Positions 22,611 through 33,403 of a DNA stretch of 64,000 nt are shown in pieces. The notes below the pieces were generated by a model that saw only the letters and a program-made list of their open reading frames with translations, did no database searches and was not told the origin of the DNA. This DNA is from Lycium barbarum (taxonomy: Eukaryota > Streptophyta > Magnoliopsida > Solanales > Solanaceae), in NCBI RefSeq assembly GCF_019175385.1, contig NC_083345.1, positions 13,478,027 through 13,542,026 on the forward strand, written 5' to 3'. The translations under genes and the position numbers were made by a program. The stretch's first letter is position 1, and each line of letters opens with the position of its first letter.

Positions 22611-25600
22611 TATTATACCCCATTTTAAACGGGTCAAAGCGGAGTACAACATATTGGTGATTCCTAATTATTTTTTAAGGAGTCACCACCTAATTATTTT
22701 AACGGTGAATTAGGACACCTATTTTAACTATATGAGTGCTAAAAGACTAAGTCCGATTAATAGTCTACTTAACTTAATGATTCTAGATAAGGGTTCTTAG
22801 TTATCTTAAAGGGAAGGGGTTAGGCATCCTTTAAGATCCGTTAATTACGGTTAACCGACCAAACTTAGGTTAATTAATTTAAGACTAGAAAAATACAAAT
22901 ATAGTATTTTAAATGTTTAGGAAAATAGCTTGTAAATATTATCAAGATGGAAAATATAAGAATGCTATTTAAATGAGATAATAATTTGCATAAAAGACTT
23001 TAGTTGTAAGTAAACCAAAGAAAGAGCGGGATTGTGCAACGTTTTATAAATATTTGAAATAACTCAGTGGCTAGCTTTGGTTAAATTAGGCACCTGGCGA
23101 AAACGAAGACTTCGAAACATTGAAAACTTATTTTTTTCTTTCAAAGATATACTAAAATATTTCGTGAAATGAATTAAGATATTTCCAGTATTATACCGAA
23201 ATAACATCCCAATTAGCCTATCCGATTAAAAGCTCTCCTAGAATCATAAAAATGAACCAAAACATTTTGTTGTTATACCGAAATAAAACCCAATTAACCC
23301 ACTAAGTTAGGTGTTCTAAGTAGTTAAATAATCACACATGAACACAAATAAATCAAGCAAAACATAAGATGTTGCTCTAAAATGTAGTAGGCTTTCTCGT
23401 TTTCTCCCCCTTTTTATATTGCTTCGACCCTGGTTGTTTTCCGAGAGGAGAAAGAGGAACCCGAATAGAAATTTAATCCCGATCGTCACTGAAATTTGTT
23501 TCAACCGAGTTTGATGAACTAGAAACACGAAGTGGGGCGACTCAATCATTTTTGATCTAGCGGCGAAATTGATTCTCATTTGAGACTCCTCGCAACTCCG
23601 GATGCCATGCAAAAAAAAAAAAATTAGAGCGGTGATAATATACACGATTTCATGATCGACAACCAACATAATATAAATTACAATTAGAACGCATCTACAC
23701 CCATTCGCTACTAAGTACAAATATGCATGAATTAAGTATGCAACATGCACAAAGGGCCTATATTTATTTATGTAGAAAAGGAGAACTTATAGAGAAGAGA
23801 AAACAAGCCCAAACAGTGGACAGGCCCAATTAAAATGATAACAGCAACAAGGATGATAGCAGGCCCAAAACGTGTCAAAGCAACAAAAGAAAAATAAAGT
23901 AGGCCCAAAATAAAGTAGAGCAGTTTCAGTTTTCAGGACAAAATAAATGACTTATGTATACATTATGTATATTTGAGTATACTTCGTATATACACATTCA
24001 TAAGGATGTTTAGAAGGTTATTATTGGAAAGCTTTTGCCCTCGTCTTCCCGATGTTGCACAAGTTCCAAGAGATTTCATGAATCCCAGGCATAGCTAACA
24101 TCGGGGAGGGTTCAAGCTTGATCCATAATGACCAATCTAACCCCCTCATTAACGTGCTTAAACGAAAATGTACTAGTAATAGACGCACATATACATAATT
24201 TAGATACAACACACTTGTAATATATAAACAAGGCAGCACTTAGACATAGGCAAAATCAAAACAGTATAACATTTGTTGCATTTAGGCATGTACAGGATTG
24301 AGATAAGCCATGTTACTATCCATAAGATTTTAGACAGGACATATTTTATACATCTAGAGGCTTATAAGGTTCAAACAAGGGTACACTTGTAATAACATAT
24401 ATAGAGTTCAGACAAAATGTGCATTTGCAATTCACAAAAAACCTTCAGACCAGCCACATGTCTCATGTCTTAACAACACAAACAACTTCGATGTATTGAA
24501 CTAACTGCCAGTCCTTTACAGCTTATAATAATACTTAAATCTATACTTTTAGTTTAATCACATGGAGAGGTAAGCAAACAGAACACAAAGTATTTTGTGT
24601 CATAAGTATGGAGACAACAGTCACCAGATCCCTTCACATGAACCAAAACAAAGCATCATGCAGGAAAAACATACCATTCTAACTCATACAATGTCCTCAA
24701 ATGCACAAACAGATTCAAGTTTATCAAGGAATGATCATATGGAATGCAACTAGTATATTTATCATCCAAGCACATCACATAACTTTATTAGACTTAACAG
24801 GACGTGGATAAAAGTTTTCAGACATCAAAACTGATTTTAAATCCTTTTAAAAACCTTCAAAGCATGTTCTGAGGATTATAATACTGAACTAACAACAGAC
24901 AGATGGTACCAGTCTCATACTAGGAAACAGGGCATACAAGGGATATACAAAGTCTTGGTCATCTTACTAATTCAAATTACATGTCATTTAGAAAACAACT
25001 CAATGCATTAGACACCACAACTCATAAATGGCTTTCATCTTAACTTAAGCCAGTATAGAGGTGTTTTAAAACAGTCAAAGGATTTGAGACATACGAAGGG
25101 GTGGGGTATGCCAAGCAGGGAATTTAGGCATTGCTTTAGTATATTCTTAACCAACGTATCAGGCAGTACAGCAGCAGGTCATTGGACTCACATTTAATAC
25201 AACAAATAAAGTTAAAACATGGTTTTTAGTAGAGAAACATATAACTTCAACTCCCAATTAACTAGAAAGAGGTAACTAAAATTTAGAAACAAGATCATGA
25301 TCAATTTTAATGGAACATGACATCATGTAAAACAGGCTGACTAACACACTTAAGTCATTTACAGTATTATTAGCTCATTTGACCAAGTCGTAACACTACA
25401 TCCACCATAGTAATGGACTAACAGAACCAATACTCAAGCAAACAATAAGCTAAACTAGACTAATATATCCTTTGCAAACAGATTAAAAACCAACCACATC
25501 TGAACTCTACTACAGAATAATCAACTAACACAGGATACATGTTTAACATGGACAAATTACACAATGCTTAAAGACATGTTTAAACTAAAACAGGCTAAAC

Positions 25601-26967
25601 TAACAACTAGCCATGCTTAACATAATAGGCTGTAACACATAAGATATACAAGAGTAAGTTTAAGATAATCTACAGGGCTAAATAAGCTAGACTAACCTAA
25701 CATACTAAAGCATGTTTAACTGCTAAACAAAATTAAGACACAACATTTTTGTCTAATTATATTAGCACATAAACATGCTTCACAAAACCACAAACTGAAC
25801 TAACACAGCAATATGCTAAATCATACACACAATGAACTAAGCTAACACATAATAACTAAGAAACTAAAAAATGCAAAAATAAAAGAGAAAAGGGGAATTA
25901 ACGGACCTTCTTCGGGTGCAGCGAAGTTGGTGCGGGGTCTCCGATATACACTCGAACACTACGAATTACGAGCTTGCATGCCCTCAGATTCGGAGTAGTA
26001 GCAAGGACAAAAGAAAACAAAATGATTTAGTATTTTTTTTATGAATACCAAGAAATATTGGGCTGAAGAAAATTAGTGTTTTCAAAGGAAATCCAGGCGG
26101 CTAAAAAACTCCCTCCAAATGACTTAAGAAGCGATTATTTATAGGAAGATTTCTAGGATTTGCTGGGGTTCCAAATTTTAGACGGGATCTCTAGGTCAAA
26201 ATGCTCCACCCCCAAATCCAAACGTTCGGATTTTTGGTGGATATTTCAAACGCCCGATCAGAAAAGCAAGAAGGAGACAAAATCCCATTAAAACTTTGTA
26301 CTCGAAAATCAAAAGGGACTGATAAAAGAAAAGATTTAAACTTACAAACGGACAAAACTCATTAAGGCTTCAGATCGAAACAAAAGCAGAAAGAGGAAGA
26401 AACGCCTCTTCAACGTTGAACCCTGACGGAGCATTATTTATCTTTCTCGAATTAACTGTGCATGACCTGCGGGAGCGAAAGGGCTCTGCAATTTCACCAT
26501 TTTTGTTGAGAAGAGAGGAGGGAGAAGAGAGAGGGAGAAGAAAGGGGGCGACTGAAGAGGTAATGAGTCATTTAGGTTTTTTAGGAAAAGAGGTATGGGC
26601 CGGGTCGGGTCAATTTAGACGGGTAATGGGCTGGTTGTTGTGGGCTGGTCCGAAAACCTTTGGGTGATTGGGTTCAGATTTGGGCTCAAAATTTGGCTGA
26701 TGAAGGAACCAATTTGGGCTTCTAAATTTAAATAAAAGATTTTCATCCATTAATTATATATTAACGTGTGCTAAAATATTACTTACTATAAAATATATAA
26801 AATTATACGACGTCGTAATAGCCGTGCGATAATATTTTTAAAGTTTAACAGTAAGTAAATGCTATTGTTTAATTGCATAAAATAAATGTGATGTGTGTGT
26901 GCATAAGACGGTAAATAAAATGTTAAAAGTGACCATAATGCAAATCATAATAATAATGGTAAATATA

Positions 26968-27015
<48 letters not shown>

Positions 27016-27205
27016 GCGATAATGATAACGATAACAACCGTAATAATAATGGTAATAGGCAATGACTATAGTTGGATAATAACAAAAACGACGGTATCAA
27101 TTAAAATTATGGTAAAGTATAAACGACTATTCTTAAGCTATCGAAACATATTAGAAACGCAAATAAATATTTGGAAGAAAGGTAGAACAAAATTGGGTGT
27201 CAACA
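22611..27205 (+). mobile_element. 4.6-kb solo LTR (Tat/Ogre-like)
   Basis: Starts TATTATACCCCATTTTAAAC (a TG-to-TA change at the tip) and ends AATTGGGTGTCAACA. It is flanked by exact GGGCA duplications (22606-22610, 27206-27210). The start region shows AAGGAGTCACCACCTAATT and GGGGTTAGGCATCC, boxes shared in looser form with the LTRs at 18850 and 46267. The interior has no gag, pol or RT words and no second LTR copy. The span fits a single very long LTR, as known for Ogre/Tat elements. A (TAA)n microsatellite is near its 3' end. Confidence 0.7.
26969..27014. repeat. (TAA)n microsatellite
   Basis: About 15 uninterrupted TAA units within the long LTR. It produces hydrophobic poly-Ile shadow frames on both strands, which I reject as genes. 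Confidence 0.95.
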
Positions 27206-27210
27206 GGGCA

Positions 27211-27430
27211 GACCATTAATCATATAACTAATGCGCAAGTCGCTGGGCTCACAATCTAACTCCCCGCTTTCCTTTATGCTCACAACCAAATGGTTATACG
27301 TACCATTGCGATGCACGGCGATCGGCACTGTCACCTTGCTCGCAGAATTCCAATTCCAACATTTTGGGGTCTCCACCCATTCACCCATGTAATCACCACC
27401 TACTATAACATATTCTCCAATCGACGTCAT
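27211..27430 (-). pseudogene. MULE transposase N-terminus (start codon at 27430)
   Basis: Opens with an ATG at 27430 and reads about 73 residues (MTSIGEYVIVGGDY, then SKVTVPIAVHRNGTYNHLVV) up to the LTR insertion. This fits the short N-terminal region preceding the DBD_Tnp_Mut domain in MuDR-type transposases. The next in-frame codons resume at 22605 after the LTR. Upstream (27431-28022) is the presumed promoter and terminal region of the MULE. Confidence 0.75.
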
Positions 27431-28022
27431 ACTAAAGATATACTAGACTATTGCTATGGTCTATAATTGGTCGATGACTAGACTTACAACAGTACCAGAT
27501 CCAGACCAAAAAAAACAGCAGGGATACAACTCTTTGAATGAAGAATTGACTCCACAAGAGGATTTAGAACCCAAAACGAACTCCACTACTAGTAGACGCG
27601 GACAAAATTTGCACCTGATAGTTGAGTTTTGACAACAATGGTGAAAATAATTAGAGCTTCTTTTCAATGATTTCTAAGAGGTTTAAGTTACAAGGATTGA
27701 AGTAGGGAAGAAATCCGTCGTTTGGGACTTATTTTCATATGAAAAGCCAAAAATTTGACCGGAAACGGGATCGAAAAAGTGCAAAAAATGGGGAGCTTCA
27801 ACTTTCGAGTTTTTTGGGGGAACAAAAAAATTTCGGCTGCTCCAATTGGGGTAATTAAATGTTGGTGGTTGGGGGGCTGTTTTGTATTTTTTAAAACTGT
27901 GGGTCTAGGGTTGACAACTTGGTAGACTTCATTTGATGATGTCATAAATAGTGGCTTTTTAGCCAATTCTTTGAGACTTATGGCCTTTTACGTGTTGAGA
28001 GTGGCCTTTTAGCAAACCCCCC
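27431..28022. other. MULE right terminal region
   Basis: Non-coding sequence between the transposase ATG and the right terminus. It carries repeated words near the end (GTGGCTTTTTAGCCAATTCT, TATGGCCTTTTACG, GTGGCCTTTTAGCAAACC), typical sub-terminal repetition. The open frame 27688-27966 has no motif and is not called. Confidence 0.5.
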
Positions 28023-28031
28023 TAATAAGTT

Positions 28032-28992
28032 TCATACTCCTTTTCCAAAAAAGATAAATAGGAATGATTAAAGCCTATATTTAGAGTGTATATAACATTT
28101 TTTTTTGGAGTGATTTTCTGAAATTATCCCAGATTTTCTTTTTTTGTCCCTTTTCTCCCCCAAAATTAAAGGAGTGAGAAAAAAGAGCTAATTATTGCAA
28201 CTAATATCTAATTTAAAATTCTAGAAGACAACGAGTGCAAGCTAAGGCTTGATCTATATAAGCACTCACATTTATATATAGTAGTAATGGATGAAGTTTT
28301 TGTTTGGATATATATAGTAAGGACTTATTCTGTAGCTGCGATCCCAGACATCCATATTGCTCTACAACCTAATTAAATTATTATACATTCCACTAACAAT
28401 AATTTATTAAATAAAATTTTATTGAAACTGCTCAACGAGTAATTTTTAATAGTAGCTTTTTCGATTCTTGTCTATGTGAAATCCATTTATCTGGGGATAA
28501 CATCACCTTGGTATAGTAACAACCTTAAATATCAGGAGCCAACTGTTTTATAACAATTAAAAACGTTCTTCAAAGAAATGGTAAAAATCAAATTATTATA
28601 TCTATGTAGATTAGCTCTTGATCGTTACTCCTTCCATTATCTTTTACTACTCCTAATTTAACCTACTTCCTGATTATTGTGCAATATTTTTCCTTTATAA
28701 TACTTAGTTGTTACAAAAATTTATCAAATCACAATTTTTTTATGAATAATAATCAAGTTAAAATAGTTGTTACAAAAAATAATAATAAAGATTATAAGAG
28801 TAATATTATAAATCACAAGGGAAGTTAGTTTTATGAAATCAAACTTGAGGGGAGGTTTATGAAATTATCCGGTTAGTTTTCTACTATAAGCCTATAATGA
28901 CTTTGTAGATAAAATGGTCTAACTTGAGTGACTTTGTTTGATATAAAATGAACATAAGTGACTTTAGCAAGCAATTTACTATACTTGAATGA
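28032..28992. other. Intergenic, no gene seen
   Basis: AT-rich. A Stowaway-like half end (ACTCCTTCCATTATCTTTTA) is near 28627. Nothing else is supported. Confidence 0.4.
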
Positions 28993-29000
28993 CTATATGA

Positions 29001-29264
29001 GCCCGTTTGGATTGGCTTATAAAGTTGCTTATAAGTTGTTTTCAGCTTTTTTGAGTGTTTGACTGGTCAGCTTAAAGTCATTTTGTGCTTAAAATAAGCT
29101 TAAAAAAATAATTTGGCCCATTTGACTTAGCTTATCTAAAGCAGCTTATAAGCTGAAAACAGCTTATAAGCCAAAAAAATAAAATAAGTTAGACTACCCC
29201 AACTTATTTTTATTAGCTTATAAGCTGTTTGTAGCTTATAGGCATAAGCCCATCCAAACAGGCT
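29001..29264. mobile_element. hAT-like MITE
   Basis: The ends are GCCCGTTTGGATTGGCTTAT and, inverted, GCCTGTTTGGATGGGCTTAT. The word CTATATGA lies at both sides (28993-29000 and 29265-29272), an 8-bp duplication as in hAT insertions. The interior is built of TAAGCTGTTTTCAGCTTATA words and is non-coding. Confidence 0.75.
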
Positions 29265-29272
29265 CTATATGA

Positions 29273-30239
29273 AGTTATCCTGTTATATATGGTGACGATG
29301 TAAATAACTTTGACATCATCATTTTAACTTATTCAATTAATAGTATTTTCTAGCTTGTTGAAGAGTATCCTAGTAAACTCAATTTGATCGTGTGAAAGAA
29401 TCTATACACTGTCAGTAAACACAACTTATACTCAGATACTAATCACACAATCTTTGAAAGCATCAGTCATCATCCAAGTAGCTAGGAATTTATCTAAGTG
29501 TACTTTTAGCCTAATTGATGAAAGAAACCAATTGAAAATGAGTCGTACATGGCTATATCTTCAACATTTTATTTTAGAGAAACTTGACTATCACCATCTT
29601 TAATTTTATTTTATTAGAGTATTATTAGCCAGTAAGAAAAGATACAAAAGAGGCGAGTTAAAAAAAAAAAAAACTTATTCTCAATTAACTACTTTAATTT
29701 CTGATTTTCCAAAAAAGTACTGAAAGCAAAAAATTATTATATACTACATCATGATCAACTTGTAGCTCCTACTTGATTGTCACATGAAACACACATTGGT
29801 TAGCTAATGCTTTTTCAAGCAGATGAGTTTGCGTTCGGGTTTTTCTATACACGCTTCAATTATAATTCATATAATTCTAGTACTAGTAAGATAAATTTAT
29901 TTTTGTGAAGATTGATATTTGTTAATATAAGGAAGATAATCTTATCAGAAGATCCGCTCTCATTAAATAACTAAAACTCCTCGTTATTTGTACCATATCA
30001 ATTCGAAAAAGAAGTAGGATATGGACAAGATTTGAGGATTGGATATGTAGATATATGTTTGAAAACGCCTGGTTAAATAACTAAAAGTGAACTCCATTTG
30101 TACAATCAAGTTACCATAGAGATTTAACTTACATACAAATAATTGAATATCATTCTTATTTATCTTCAATTGATGGATCCAGATCCATTCAGAAATTCCA
30201 CATCTTTGATAAAGTAATTTTTGGTAGAGATACTATCAT
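29273..30239. other. Intergenic, no gene seen
   Basis: AT-rich; small ORFs have no motif support. Confidence 0.4.
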
Positions 30240-30447
30240 GGATGGTCACTCAACTCCCGCACTATCAAAGGTTATTGTGGGGTTACAAGTACTTTTATAT
30301 CTTTAACCAAAATTTTCGGTTCGAACTCTAGGAACGGAGTTGTCTTTGATAAGGAGCAATTTACCTTCAAAGAGAAATTTTTCAGCGCGAATTTATATTA
30401 GTCAGGCCTCAAAGCAGCACCAGACATCGTGTTGAAAATAAAAAAAA
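30240..30447 (+). mobile_element. SINE (TS-like), + orientation, partly diverged
   Basis: A box B-like word GGTTCGAACTCTAGGAACGG is at 30319-30338. It is followed by TTGATAAGGAGCAATTTACC and a GCGCGAATT...AGTCAGGC segment, then an A-rich tail ending at about 30447. The layout matches Solanaceae TS-type SINEs. It is degenerate, and I could not fix the target duplication. Confidence 0.5.
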
Positions 30448-30958
30448 GCTCAACTTTCACTTTATTGTATCGAAATCACTAATTTATTTTTGTGTCCACG
30501 TAAGTATTTTGAATAGGAGGTAGGCAACAAAATATTGAGATCTAAAATCTACTTGATGCATTATGTAAAGAGGCAACGTAAGACCTTACACTTGGCTGGA
30601 ATACCATTAAGGTTGTGGGTAGTTAAGCTGTTGACTAGTTGCCACGTGTCACTCCTCTTCTTGAGCTCCTTTGTGCCACCTAGTATCAAACGCGAAATCA
30701 GAATTTAAATTTTAAAGATAGCAATATCATGAATTGGTAATAATATTCTCAATTTAATTTCTATTAAATGAGTTTTATATAAATGTAAAATTTAGCTACA
30801 ACTACTAAATTCGGCTGAGAGGGAATTAAAATTAGAAAATAAGATTTTAAAAAGGTGAAAATTAATATAGCAATCTATAGTGGTTGTAATTTCTACAAAC
30901 GACAGGAATCCCGCCAAAGACACTCGCATTTTGTTCCTTCCTTTCTACGTAGTCAGTA
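30448..30958. other. Intergenic, upstream of the sulfate transporter gene
   Basis: AT-rich; a G-box-like CCACGTGTC is at 30642-30650. No gene. Confidence 0.4.
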
Positions 30959-30975
30959 GTCACTATAAAATTATT

Positions 30976-31157
30976 CGTTTTTTGTTTTTGTTTTCCACCT
31001 GTATACATATTGGAACCCGACTAAATTCGAATTCGCACCGCATAGGGCCCATTCAGGGAAAGTGCTCCCTATCAAGAATTTTTTCATACCCAGAACTCAA
31101 ACTCGAGACCTCTGATTAAGGGAAAAGCACCCCATCGCTGCACCACATCCTTTGGTG
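30976..31157 (-). mobile_element. TS-type SINE, - orientation, 17-bp TSD
   Basis: Exact 17-bp duplications GTCACTATAAAATTATT flank it (30959-30975 and 31158-31174). Read on the minus strand it starts GGATGTGGTGCAGCG (box A), has GAGGTCTCGAGTTTGAG (box B), GGGAGCACTTTCCCTGAATG and GGGCCCTATGCGGTGCGAAT, and ends A-rich. This fits the Solanaceae TS SINE family. Non-coding. Confidence 0.85.
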
Positions 31158-31462
31158 GTCACTATAAAATTATTTGCTTATTCAATTGAAAGTTAATCTA
31201 TGATGCACAGTTGAAGGTACAACGTTGTTTGTCATGTGGATCGTCGATTTTCTTAACAAGAAATTGTAGGAGGTAGAATGTCTCCACCTAAAAAATTCAC
31301 AATGTGCACCAGTTATTTGATCAAAGGTGACATCAATATCTTTTTCTTTTCACCATCCGAAATTCAGAATCCATTAACTCGACTAATTTGGATTCGAGTC
31401 ACACCAAATTACTTAAAAGAAATTTCTTTATTTTCAAAGCTCTGAATTCGAGATCTCTAATA

Positions 31463-31720
31463 TTTCTCTGTCTTAATTTTTATGACACTTTTTGTTTTTC
31501 GAGAGTCAAATAAGAAAATCTTTTACCGTAATTTATTCGTATGCCCTTTAAATATTTTAAATTGTAAATTACTCTGACTTATAGTACTTTTTATTTAGTT
31601 TCTAAATATGTAAATTATTTTTCAAAAAATTTAAAGATTGTATGTCTAATTTCATAGTCAAAATAAAGAAGTTTGATTCTCAAAGTCAGCAATGTATCGT
31701 ATAAATTGAGACGGAGGGAG
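31463..31720. mobile_element. Stowaway-type MITE near the sulfate transporter promoter
   Basis: Left end TTTCTCTGTCTTAATTTTTA, inverted right end CTCCCTCCGTCTCAATTTAT; 258 bp. The right end holds GAGAC (31708-31712), which matches the core of the sulfur-responsive element described in Arabidopsis. It sits about 240 bp upstream of the TATA box. Confidence 0.65.
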
Positions 31721-31950
31721 CATTAAATAAGGAAATTTCCTTCGTCACACCATACTCTTTGACGATGAAAAAGCAATTTCATGGAGATATCATATTTCTA
31801 AGTGTCCCATCAAAAACTCTCACCTTATGTTAGCTCAAAGATTCACAATACCGTTCCCCCAACTCCTGAGGATCGACCCACAACAAAAGAAAAAAAATTA
31901 AAAGTTTTGAAAAAGGGAAAAAGGCACTCCCCACCTCCCCTCTTGGCCCT

Positions 31951-31960
31951 CTATATATAG
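31951..31960 (+). promoter_or_regulatory. TATA box of the sulfate transporter gene
   Basis: CTATATATAG lies about 160 bp upstream of the ATG at 32120, a normal plant core-promoter spacing with a 5' UTR of roughly 120-140 nt. Confidence 0.65.
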
Positions 31961-32119
31961 ACATCCTTCAAGTCCCAATGCATAAGAAACCAAAACCAGT
32001 ACTTTCTTATTTACAACATCAATTTCTTTCTCACTGAAACTCACATTATAAGTAGCCAAGTTCTTGGTGATCTTAGTCATCAGTTAATCTTTCTTTAATT
32101 AGTACAAAACTTTAGAATT

Positions 32120-33345
32120 ATGGGTAATGCTGACTTTGATCAATATTCCCATCATCATCAAAGAGTTGAAATTCCACCACCAAAGCCACTATTGAAGACA
32201 CTCAATTCTAATGTGAAAGAAACATTATTTCCTGATGACCCCTTTAGGAAGTTCAAGAACCAGCCACTTTCCAAGAAAATTTCTTTGGGTTTGCAGTATT
32301 TTGTGCCAATACTAGATTGGGCTCCTCGTTATAACTTTCAGTTTCTTAAAGCTGATGTTATTGCTGGAATCACAATTGCTAGTCTTGCTGTTCCTCAAGG
32401 AATAAGCTATGCTGGCTTAGCTAACTTGCCTCCAGTTATTGGACTTTGTAAGTTGCTAGTATTTTGATTTTTCCATGGAATCCATCCATCTTAGTTAATA
32501 CAAAAATGTAAATATTTTATTTTACTCGATATCTTGCTTCTAAGTATATATAAGGCTAGCCTCCTTTAAAGTATAAATTTAACTTCTATACTAACAGCAT
32601 AAAAGAAATTTTATGCAATCAGGTTAGTGAAAAGTTAGGCAGACAATCTACTATACAATAGTTGTTATGACGGATAGTGTCCGTGTATATAAGGAGTTAA
32701 ATACTTAAAATATGTGTAACAAAAATAACTTTACTACGTGTCTTGATGTCTAAGTTACAAAATGATAGTATACATCGAGTCCATGTAGCACGTACACGGC
32801 ACAATTACTAATTACTAAGACGTTTGGTTAATTTTTATCGTCCTTGATTTGGATATAAATTGGATTATTTTGCAGATTCAAGCTTTGTGCCACCAATGAT
32901 ATATGCCATGTTGGGAAGTTCGAAGCATTTGGCAATAGGGAATGTGGCGGTTCCATCACTTCTCATTTCTGCAATGCTTGGGAAAGTAGTTAATCCTCAC
33001 GAAAATCCCAAGCTTTATCTACAGTTGGTATTCACTGCTACTTTCTTTGCTGGAGTTTTCCAAGCTTCATTAGGCTTGCTAAGGTCAGTGTAAATATATA
33101 GTATTTCTCTCTATATATATATTTTAACTTGCTATAACTGATAACTTGTCTTAACTATGTTTTTAAGTTATTAATCCTACATATTACCTGTATTTAGTTT
33201 TTAAGTGGGGAAGGATATACGTTTTGTAAATACAGATGTTTATGCTAAATTTGCATTCATCGTCACATATGAATATGTTTATGGCATACTTTGTATTTGA
33301 TAGACATAATATCGTGGATCCAACTCTACTTATAATTCTGCAATG

Positions 33346-33403
<58 letters not shown>

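Larger units (their letters stand above)
14008..28022. mobile_element. 14-kb Mutator-like element (MULE) with three nested LTR insertions
   Basis: The left terminus (GAGAGTATTTGGCAAAGAAG, then CCAC) matches, inverted, the right terminus (GGGGGGTTTGCTAAAAGGCC, then AC). The flanks are TAGTAAGTT (13999-14007) and TAATAAGTT (28023-28031), a 9-bp Mutator-style duplication with one mismatch. Between them lie a DUF1985-type gene on + (14615-16265) and a MuDR-type transposase on - (27430 down to 17904). Three LTR sequences with exact 5-bp duplications interrupt the transposase. Subtracting them leaves an original element of roughly 6.8 kb. The layout, with transposase on one strand and a DUF1985/Ulp1-associated gene on the other, is known from plant MULEs that captured Ulp1-type genes. 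I do not see a C48 protease domain here. The inverted termini are short and diverged, so the exact outer limits carry some uncertainty. Confidence 0.75.

Noticed and set aside
26862..27219. Overlapping frames on both strands rich in Ile
   Set aside because: They are translations of the (TAA)n microsatellite within a long LTR, not genes.
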